The position numbers and the translations under genes were made by a program. The notes under the pieces were generated by a model. That model made no database searches. It saw only the letters and a list, made by a program, of their open reading frames with translations, and was not told where the DNA came from. Positions 58,078-64,000 of a stretch of 64,000 nt of DNA are shown here, piece by piece. How positions within the stretch are numbered: position 1 is the first letter of the stretch; each line of letters opens with the position of its first letter. The stretch comes from Acidobacteriota bacterium (GTDB taxonomy: Bacteria > Acidobacteriota > Terriglobia > Acidiferrales > UBA7541), in NCBI GenBank assembly GCA_003224055.1, contig QHYE01000072.1, positions 1 through 64,000 of the forward strand, given 5' to 3'.

Positions 58078-59659
58078 AACTAAGCGCGGCTTGTCCTCTG
58101 AAGCAAGGCATCGCGACCGCATGGAAGAGCTCCACCGTATTTCGGCGGAAGCGGAGGCAGGTGGCGGCTCTGAGCGCCGCGAGCGCGAACACAAAGCCGG
58201 CAAGCTCACTGCGCGCGAGCGCATTCATCTTCTGCTGGATGAAGGAACCTTCGAGGAACTGGACAAATTTGTACGCCATCGCTGCGTGGATTTCGGCATG
58301 CAGGAGCAGCGACCTGCCGGCGACGGTTTTGTTACCGGCTTCGGCCGCATCGATGGCCGCCTGGTCTATGTGTTCGCGCAGGATTTCACCGTCTTCGGCG
58401 GTTCGCTCTCGGAGACCAACGCGTTGAAAATCTGCAAGATCATGGACCTGGCGATGCGCGCCGGCGCTCCCGTTATCGGCCTGAACGATTCGGGCGGCGC
58501 GCGCATCCAGGAGGGCGTCGCTTCGCTCGCCGGCTACGCCGATATTTTCCTGCGCAATACGCTGGCCAGTGGCGTCATTCCGCAAGTCAGCGCCATCATG
58601 GGCCCGTGCGCGGGCGGCGCGGTCTATTCGCCGGCCATCACCGATTTCATATTCATGACGCGCGAGACTTCGTACATGTTCGTCACCGGCCCCGACGTCA
58701 TCAAGACCGTCACGCACGAGGAAGTCACCAAGCAGGAGCTCGGCGGGGCCAGGACGCACAACGAGAAGAGCGGCGTCGCCCATTTTGTTTCCCGGGACGA
58801 TGCCGATTGCCTCGCCATGATCCGCGAGCTGATGAGTTTTCTTCCTTCGAACAATGTCGAAGATGCGCCGCGCCGCGCAACCTCGGACTCGCCGGCTCGT
58901 CGCGATGAATCTCTTAACACCCTCGTTCCCGCCGATCCCCAGAAGCCCTACGACATGAAGGATGTCGTTCATGCCATCGTTGACGACGGCTACTTCTTCG
59001 AGGTCCACGAGCACTACGCGAAAAACATCGTTGTGGGCTTTGCCCGTCTCGACGGCCGCCCCGTCGGCATCGTCGGCAATCAACCTGCGTTCCTCGCCGG
59101 TGTTCTCGATATCAATGCTTCCGTCAAGGGCGCGCGCTTCGTCCGTTTCTGCGATGCATTTAACATTCCGCTGATCACGTTTGAAGACGTTCCCGGGTTT
59201 CTTCCCGGCACGCAGCAGGAATTCGGCGGCATCATTAAACACGGCGCAAAGCTGCTTTTTGCATTTGCCGAAGCCACCGTCCCGAAAATCACCGTCATCA
59301 CGCGCAAAGCGTACGGAGGGGCCTACTGCGTTATGGCTTCGAAGCACATCCGCACGGACGCCAACTTCGCCTGGCCTACCGCCGAGATTGCCGTCATGGG
59401 CCCCGAAGGCGCGGTGAATATCGTCTATAGACGCGAACTGGACAAAGCTCCTGAATCCGAACGCGAGATCCTACGCCAGGAAAAAATCGCCGAATTCCGC
59501 GACCGCTTCGCCAATCCCTTCGTTGCCGCGGAGCGCGGCTACATCGATGCCGTCATTGAACCCGCCGACACTCGTGCCAGGATCATCACCGCTCTCCGCG
59601 CCCTTGAAAACAAGCGAGATACGAATCCGAAGAAAAAGCACGGCAACATTCCTCTATGA
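58070..59659 (+). CDS. Acyl-CoA carboxylase carboxyltransferase subunit (PccB/MccB type)
   Basis: 529 residues from TTG 58070 (GGGAGG five nt upstream); the frame extends further but family similarity begins here. Fused N and C carboxyltransferase halves: [33 protein letters not shown], then [14 protein letters not shown] and [13 protein letters not shown]. Transfers CO2 from biotin to propionyl-, acetyl- or methylcrotonyl-CoA; the sequence alone does not choose. Works with the biotin carboxylase and carrier genes 1-3 kb downstream. Confidence 0.93.
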   Translation: MSETKRGLSSEARHRDRMEELHRISAEAEAGGGSERREREHKAGKLTARERIHLLLDEGTFEELDKFVRHRCVDFGMQEQRPAGDGFVTGFGRIDGRLVYVFAQDFTVFGGSLSETNALKICKIMDLAMRAGAPVIGLNDSGGARIQEGVASLAGYADIFLRNTLASGVIPQVSAIMGPCAGGAVYSPAITDFIFMTRETSYMFVTGPDVIKTVTHEEVTKQELGGARTHNEKSGVAHFVSRDDADCLAMIRELMSFLPSNNVEDAPRRATSDSPARRDESLNTLVPADPQKPYDMKDVVHAIVDDGYFFEVHEHYAKNIVVGFARLDGRPVGIVGNQPAFLAGVLDINASVKGARFVRFCDAFNIPLITFEDVPGFLPGTQQEFGGIIKHGAKLLFAFAEATVPKITVITRKAYGGAYCVMASKHIRTDANFAWPTAEIAVMGPEGAVNIVYRRELDKAPESEREILRQEKIAEFRDRFANPFVAAERGYIDAVIEPADTRARIITALRALENKRDTNPKKKHGNIPL

Positions 59660-60624
59660 AATGGTGGTTCATTCCCATTTCCCGACCGGGGCTTCTTATG
59701 CCTTTGTGTAAAGGTGGGGCCGTAATTGTGCTTCTGCTCATCGTGGCGGCAAGCACGGGAGCGCAAACCAAGACCGTCGCGGAGCGCTTGGGCTACGCTG
59801 CGGATGCGAAACTTCTCATCGTGCACGCCGATGATCTTGCCGTTGCGCATTCCGTGGACGCAGCTAGCTTCGATGCACTGGATAAGAACGCGGTCACGTC
59901 CGCCAGCATCATGGTGCCATGTCCTTGGCTGACGGAGGTCGCGGCATACGCAAAAAATCATCCGGATGCCGATCTGGGTTTGCACCTCACCCTCACAAGC
60001 GAATGGAAAATCTATCGTTGGGGCCCGGTGGAATCCAAAGACAAGGTCAGGAGCCTGCTGGATCCTTCCGGATATTTATGGTCGGAAAGTGCCCCGGCGG
60101 CGGCCCATATCAAGCCTGAAGAAGCAGAACGTGAAATCCGCGCGCAAGTCGAACGTGCCGTGGCAGCGGGTATTCACCCGACGCATCTTGACACGCACAT
60201 GGGAACGCTGATTGCCACTCCCGAGCTTTTCGCAGTACTTGTCAAAATCGCTCACCAATACAATTTGCCACTTTTGGCGCCCAGACTCCTCGGCGAGCGG
60301 GGCAAGCTGCTCTCGCTACTGAACGAGAAAGACATCCTTCTGGATTCGGTTGTGATGGCGAATCCCTCGGTTCACGCAGATGCATGGAAGGATTTCTACT
60401 CAGAGGCCATCAAGAACCTAAAGCCAGGCCTTACCGAAATGATAGTGCACCTCGGCCACGACGATGCAGAGCTGCAAGCCGTTATGGTGGATCATCCTGA
60501 TTTCGGATCCGCGTGGCGCCAGCGCGACTATGATTTTGTAACCAGCTCGGAATTCAGGAAAGTTCTTCAGGAGAACAACGTTATCCTCGTTAAGTGGAAG
60601 GATCTGCAAAAGCTGCTGAAGTAG
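59656..60624 (+). CDS. ChbG/HpnK-type carbohydrate deacetylase, exported
   Basis: 322 residues with a signal peptide ([14 protein letters not shown]). The YdjC/ChbG fold has HADDLA and HLDTHMG as metal-ligand motifs, with LGLHLTLT and MIVHLGHDD. Family members remove acetyl groups from chitooligosaccharides or hopanoid intermediates. ATGA overlap with the carboxyltransferase gene, although the function seems unrelated. Confidence 0.85.
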   Translation: MKWWFIPISRPGLLMPLCKGGAVIVLLLIVAASTGAQTKTVAERLGYAADAKLLIVHADDLAVAHSVDAASFDALDKNAVTSASIMVPCPWLTEVAAYAKNHPDADLGLHLTLTSEWKIYRWGPVESKDKVRSLLDPSGYLWSESAPAAAHIKPEEAEREIRAQVERAVAAGIHPTHLDTHMGTLIATPELFAVLVKIAHQYNLPLLAPRLLGERGKLLSLLNEKDILLDSVVMANPSVHADAWKDFYSEAIKNLKPGLTEMIVHLGHDDAELQAVMVDHPDFGSAWRQRDYDFVTSSEFRKVLQENNVILVKWKDLQKLLK

Positions 60625-60703
60625 CTGGCAGGAACATGGAATGCGCGGACCCGCGCGGGCGCGTTTCTCTCCATGCTAAACTTTTCCCTCACTTAGCTGT
60701 TCT

Positions 60704-62242
60704 ATGTTCAAGAAAATCCTGATTGCCAATCGCGGTGAGATCGCCGTGCGCATCTTGCGCGCCTGCCGCGAGCTTGGCATCCGGTCGGTCGCCGTCTTCA
60801 GCGAGGTCGACCGCAAATCGCTTCACGTGCGCCTCGCCGATGAAGCGTATCCCATCGGTCCTGCGCCTTCGCGCGAAAGCTATCTGCGCATTGACAAATT
60901 GATGGACGTCGCGCGCCGCGCGGGCTGCGACGCAGTGCATCCCGGCTACGGATTTCTCGCGGAAAACGCCGCGCTCCCCCGCGCCTGCGCGGACGCGGGC
61001 CTCACTTTTATCGGGCCACCGCCGGAAGCCATGGAAGCCCTCGGCTCCAAGACCGCCGGCCGCCAGCTCGCCCGCCGTTCCGATGTTCCCATCGTTCCCG
61101 GCACGAACGACCCAATTGAAAAACCTGAGGATGCAAAACCTCTCGCGCTGGACATGGGCTACCCCGTCCTGCTCAAAGCCGTCGCCGGTGGCGGCGGCAA
61201 GGGTATGCGCATCGTTTACAGCGATGCCGAATTCGACTCTGCCTTCCGCGACGCTTCCTCCGAAGCGATGAACGCGTTCGGGGACGCGCGCCTGTACCTA
61301 GAAAAATATCTGGAGCGTCCTCGCCACGTGGAGATTCAGATTTTTGCGGACTCTCACGGCCGAGTGGTGTCTCTCGGCGAACGAGAGTGTTCCGTTCAGC
61401 GCCGCCATCAAAAAGTCATCGAGGAAGCGCCTTCGCCGATTGTCACGCCCGACCTGCGCAAGAAAATGGGCGATGCGGCCGTCCGCCTGGCGCGCGCCGG
61501 AGGTTACGTGAATGCCGGCACAGTCGAATTCCTCATAGATGCCCATCTCAATTTCTATTTTCTGGAAGTGAACACGCGCCTGCAAGTGGAGCATCCGGTC
61601 ACCGAGCAGGTCACCGGCCTCGATCTCGTCAAACTCCAGATCGCCATCGCTGCGGGGCATCGTCTCCCATTCGCATGGGAATCCATTACGCCGCGCGGCC
61701 ACGCCATGGAAGTCCGCCTGTACGCCGAAGATCCGGACAACAATTTCTTTCCCTCGCCCGGCAAAATTCTTTCCTGCCACGTGCCCAGCGGCCCGGGAAT
61801 TCGCCTGGATGATAGCGTCTACGAAGGCTGGACTGTGCCCAACGATTATGATCCTCTCCTCAGCAAACTGATCGCCTGGGGCAACAGCCGCGAGGAAACC
61901 ATCGCACGCCTTCGCCGTGCCCTCGAGGAATACGTCGTTACCGGCATTAAGACCAACACTGGGCTCTTCCGCCGCATTCTTGCCGAACCCGATTTTCTGC
62001 GCGGCGAAATTCATACGAAGTGGCTCGATGAACTGCTTGGCCGCCCAGGCTCCGCTGCGTCTCCATCGTGCGTAGAGACAAGCGGCACGGCGGCCTCAGA
62101 CGCGGCCGCGATTGCCGCCGCCCTCTGGCAAACAAACCAGTGGGACAGAAATTCCTGTCTGTCCTCTTCCTCCGCGGATTCCGTCCAGCCTTCCCGCTGG
62201 AAACTCGAAGGCCGACGCGCCCAACTGGACCCTGAATCGTGA
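60704..62242 (+). CDS. Biotin carboxylase subunit
   Basis: 512 residues. ATP-grasp biotin carboxylase: KKILIANRGEIAVRILRACR at the N-terminus, KAVAGGGGKGMRIV in the ATP site, RHVEIQIFADSHG, and EVNTRLQVEHPVTE. The tail from about residue 447 is Ser/Ala-rich with a final SRWKLEGRRAQL, as in subunits of acyl-CoA carboxylases. Carboxylates biotin with ATP and bicarbonate. GTGA overlap with the carrier gene. Confidence 0.94.
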   Translation: MFKKILIANRGEIAVRILRACRELGIRSVAVFSEVDRKSLHVRLADEAYPIGPAPSRESYLRIDKLMDVARRAGCDAVHPGYGFLAENAALPRACADAGLTFIGPPPEAMEALGSKTAGRQLARRSDVPIVPGTNDPIEKPEDAKPLALDMGYPVLLKAVAGGGGKGMRIVYSDAEFDSAFRDASSEAMNAFGDARLYLEKYLERPRHVEIQIFADSHGRVVSLGERECSVQRRHQKVIEEAPSPIVTPDLRKKMGDAAVRLARAGGYVNAGTVEFLIDAHLNFYFLEVNTRLQVEHPVTEQVTGLDLVKLQIAIAAGHRLPFAWESITPRGHAMEVRLYAEDPDNNFFPSPGKILSCHVPSGPGIRLDDSVYEGWTVPNDYDPLLSKLIAWGNSREETIARLRRALEEYVVTGIKTNTGLFRRILAEPDFLRGEIHTKWLDELLGRPGSAASPSCVETSGTAASDAAAIAAALWQTNQWDRNSCLSSSSADSVQPSRWKLEGRRAQLDPES

Positions 62243-62751
62243 AATGCGAAGTCCAGCTCGAAGATTTGTCTGGAAGGAAATCGCGCATTGTCGAGCTTGA
62301 ACGCAACGGCGGCGGTTGGCGCGTTCATCTTGATGGTCAGCCCATTGAGGCCGACGCCGTCGAGATCGCTCCTTACACTTTCTCGATCCTACTGAACGGT
62401 CGATCCTATGAAATTCGGGTGACCCCTGCTCCCGATGGGAAGCTGAAACTCCAAACCGGTACGCACGAGTTCACCGCCGAAGTCATCGATCCTCGCTCCT
62501 GGAGCGGTCGCCGCCACGGCCACGTCGAAGCGGAAGGCCGCCAGCAGATCGTCGCGCCCATGCCTGGAAAAGTCGTGCGTCTGCTCGTGAAAGCCGGCGA
62601 CCGCGTGGAAGCGGGGCAGGGACTCTTCGTCGTCGAAGCCATGAAAATGCAGAACGAAATCCGCTCGCCCAAGAGCGGCACCGTCGAGCGCGTCCTCGCC
62701 AAAGAGGGCCAGGCCGTCAACGCCGGCGAAGTACTCGCCTGGGTCGAATAA
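62239..62751 (+). CDS. Biotin carboxyl carrier protein
   Basis: 170 residues, from GTG 62239. The biotinyl domain at 103-170 has the acceptor VEAMKMQNE (Lys136). The N-terminal domain (1-85) is a beta-rich BT-like docking region. It carries CO2 between the biotin carboxylase and the carboxyltransferase. Last gene of the cluster; converges on the parvulin gene. Confidence 0.92.
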   Translation: MKCEVQLEDLSGRKSRIVELERNGGGWRVHLDGQPIEADAVEIAPYTFSILLNGRSYEIRVTPAPDGKLKLQTGTHEFTAEVIDPRSWSGRRHGHVEAEGRQQIVAPMPGKVVRLLVKAGDRVEAGQGLFVVEAMKMQNEIRSPKSGTVERVLAKEGQAVNAGEVLAWVE

Positions 62752-62798
62752 GCAGGAACTCACTAGTTACGGATTCTTCTTAGGACGGAAAGACTGGT

Positions 62799-63896
62799 CT
62801 AGTGCCCGATGGGCTTGGGAGGCAGCGTCGTTTTCGCCGCATCTGGCAGCTTGCCCGCCGATTCGATTACCCGTTGAGCGAGGTAATTCGTCGTCCGCGC
62901 CTCATCCCGCGCGATCGCCAGATACGCCGCCTTCAACAGTTGTTCTTTCCGGTTCCGCAGTGTGTCGCGAATCGTCTGCTGTACCTGGGGATCACTGATA
63001 CCGCGCAGTCCGGGCGACTCGCGCGTGATCAATTTAAGGATCCGGTATCCTTCCTTCAATTGGATCGGCGGGCTCACCTGGCCGGGCTTCAATCCAACGA
63101 CCATCTTTTTTAGTGCGGGGTCGGACTGATTCAATGCGGACTCCGGCAAATAACCCAGGTCGCCGCCGGTTGCCGCCGAATTCATGTCCTCGGAATAGTC
63201 CATCGCCAGTTGCGCAAAATCCGCGCCGCTGTTCAGCCGGTCCATCAACATTTTCACTTTGCGCTGCGCTTCCGGTTCGTTGGTCGCGTCGTCGTTTTTG
63301 CGGTTGCGAATCTGCTGTTCTTTCTTCGGTGTTACGACGATCTGCGCGATCCGGTATTGCGGCTCCGCCACGTTGAACTGCGCCTTGTTTGTGTTGTAAA
63401 ACTCCGCGACGTCTTGATCCGTGATGGCAATCTTCGCCACCACCTCGCGGTTCATCAACTTCGTGATGGAAAGCTGCCGTCGCAGGTCGCGCTTCAAGTC
63501 GTCTACTGAAACGCCCCCGCTTTTCAATTGCCGCTGAAACTCATCTTCGGTGTAGGGGCTCTTCAGCTCCGTGAATTTATCTTCCACTTCCCCGTCACTG
63601 GCCTCGAGGTTCAGTTTCTTCGCGCGTTCGAGCAATATCTCGTTGTTGATCAGCTCTTCCAGCACGTTCAACTTCAGCGACAGCGCCTCTTCCTGGGAAG
63701 GCTCCTGCCCCTCGGGGTTCACCCGCGTGCGGTAATACTTCTCCACTTCATCCCGCTTGACCTCTTTCCCGTTCACTACCGCCCACACGTCGGGCGCGTG
63801 CTGCGTCTGCTTGTTGCAGCCCGCCACGACGGCAAACAGCACCGCTACCAGCGGTAGCAAGGCTCCAGCGCGCTTCACTCCTTTTAACCGCTCCAT
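62799..63896 (-). CDS. Parvulin-type peptidyl-prolyl isomerase lipoprotein (SurA/PrsA-like)
   Basis: 365 residues from ATG 63896 (TTG 63938 is an alternative). Lipobox VVAGC places it on a membrane as a lipoprotein. SurA-like N-domain helices (about 20-170) are followed by a parvulin domain with YRIAQIVVTPKKEQQ, FAQLAMDYSEDMNSAATGGD and LGYLPESAL. It helps folding of exported proteins. It lies downstream of the L28-like gene, about 50 bp away. Confidence 0.9.
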   Translation of the reverse strand: MERLKGVKRAGALLPLVAVLFAVVAGCNKQTQHAPDVWAVVNGKEVKRDEVEKYYRTRVNPEGQEPSQEEALSLKLNVLEELINNEILLERAKKLNLEASDGEVEDKFTELKSPYTEDEFQRQLKSGGVSVDDLKRDLRRQLSITKLMNREVVAKIAITDQDVAEFYNTNKAQFNVAEPQYRIAQIVVTPKKEQQIRNRKNDDATNEPEAQRKVKMLMDRLNSGADFAQLAMDYSEDMNSAATGGDLGYLPESALNQSDPALKKMVVGLKPGQVSPPIQLKEGYRILKLITRESPGLRGISDPQVQQTIRDTLRNRKEQLLKAAYLAIARDEARTTNYLAQRVIESAGKLPDAAKTTLPPKPIGH

Positions 63897-63948
63897 CGAG
63901 CGCCCCACGAAAGTATGGTTTGCAACGGATGAGTTCAAGGTTGGAGGC

Positions 63949-64000
63949 TCAGGCCGCTTTCTTCACGCGCCCCCCACGGATGCACTCCGTGCAGGCACGC
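63949..64000 (-). CDS. C-terminal end of ribosomal protein L28-like gene (partial)
   Basis: The last 16 codons before the window edge read RACTECIRGGRVKKAA and stop at TGA. The CxxC and basic end match the zinc-ribbon tail of L28 (rpmB) of non-Proteobacteria. Too little is in the window for certainty. Confidence 0.5.
   Translation of the reverse strand, partial: RACTECIRGGRVKKAA

Noticed and set aside
58037-59347. 436-codon minus-strand frame
   Set aside because: Antisense shadow of the carboxyltransferase gene.

Overview
The window looks like a chromosomal segment of an acidobacterium. The DNA is GC-rich. It carries an Acidobacteria-style duplicated orphan ABC permease (ADOP type), a winged-helix/TolB-propeller regulator, two CRTAC1-type FG-GAP proteins, large TPR proteins, a DUF4097-like protein with NGPIS repeats, and several families of short dispersed intergenic repeats. 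The genus cannot be named from sequence reading alone. No rRNA, tRNA, CRISPR array, prophage or insertion sequence was recognised.

Layout. 1-9.4 kb is a secretory and carbohydrate region: a heme/copper monooxygenase-like protein cut by the window edge, a redoxin, a periplasmic GH13 alpha-glucosidase, a large (alpha/alpha)6 glycosidase, an FG-GAP/ASPIC protein, and a GH130-like glycosidase broken by one in-frame stop. 9.4-18 kb holds TPR proteins, a CadC-like sensor, a secreted HExxH metalloprotease-like protein, a second CRTAC1 protein and the NGPIS-repeat protein. 18-21 kb is one very large kinase/M23/class-III aminotransferase fusion. 21-26 kb is dprA-topA-xerC, with dprA carrying two compensating frameshifts. 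28.7-34.2 kb is rplU-rpmA-[antisense MBL hydrolase]-obgE-nadD-rsfS-sigma54 activator-rlmH, much of it coupled by 4-bp overlaps. 34.2-39.7 kb carries cobO, accD, folC, purE and purK.

39.7-47.6 kb holds the ADOP permease, followed by a decayed second copy of the purK 3' end, then a modular repeat, a class I amidotransferase, an SDR, a LolA-like protein and a GMC oxidoreductase. 47.6-51.4 kb is a four-gene minor pilin operon (FimT/GspH, PilV, PilW and PilX types) behind a structured leader. 52.5-54.6 kb is hslVU. 54.6-57.7 kb has a lipoprotein with fibronectin-like domains, a membrane protein, an FAH-family enzyme and a DUF3592-like protein. 57.8-62.8 kb is a biotin-dependent acyl-CoA carboxylase cluster (carboxyltransferase, biotin carboxylase, biotin carrier) with a ChbG-like deacetylase inside it. 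The window ends with a parvulin lipoprotein and the last codons of a ribosomal L28-like gene.

Most unusual signals: the permease lies between two copies of the purK 3' end; two inverted copies of a modular repeat carry their modules in permuted order; the three-enzyme fusion keeps all its catalytic motifs; and a long-range hairpin precedes the pilin operon. The dprA frameshifts and the GH130 stop may be real decay or draft-sequence errors.
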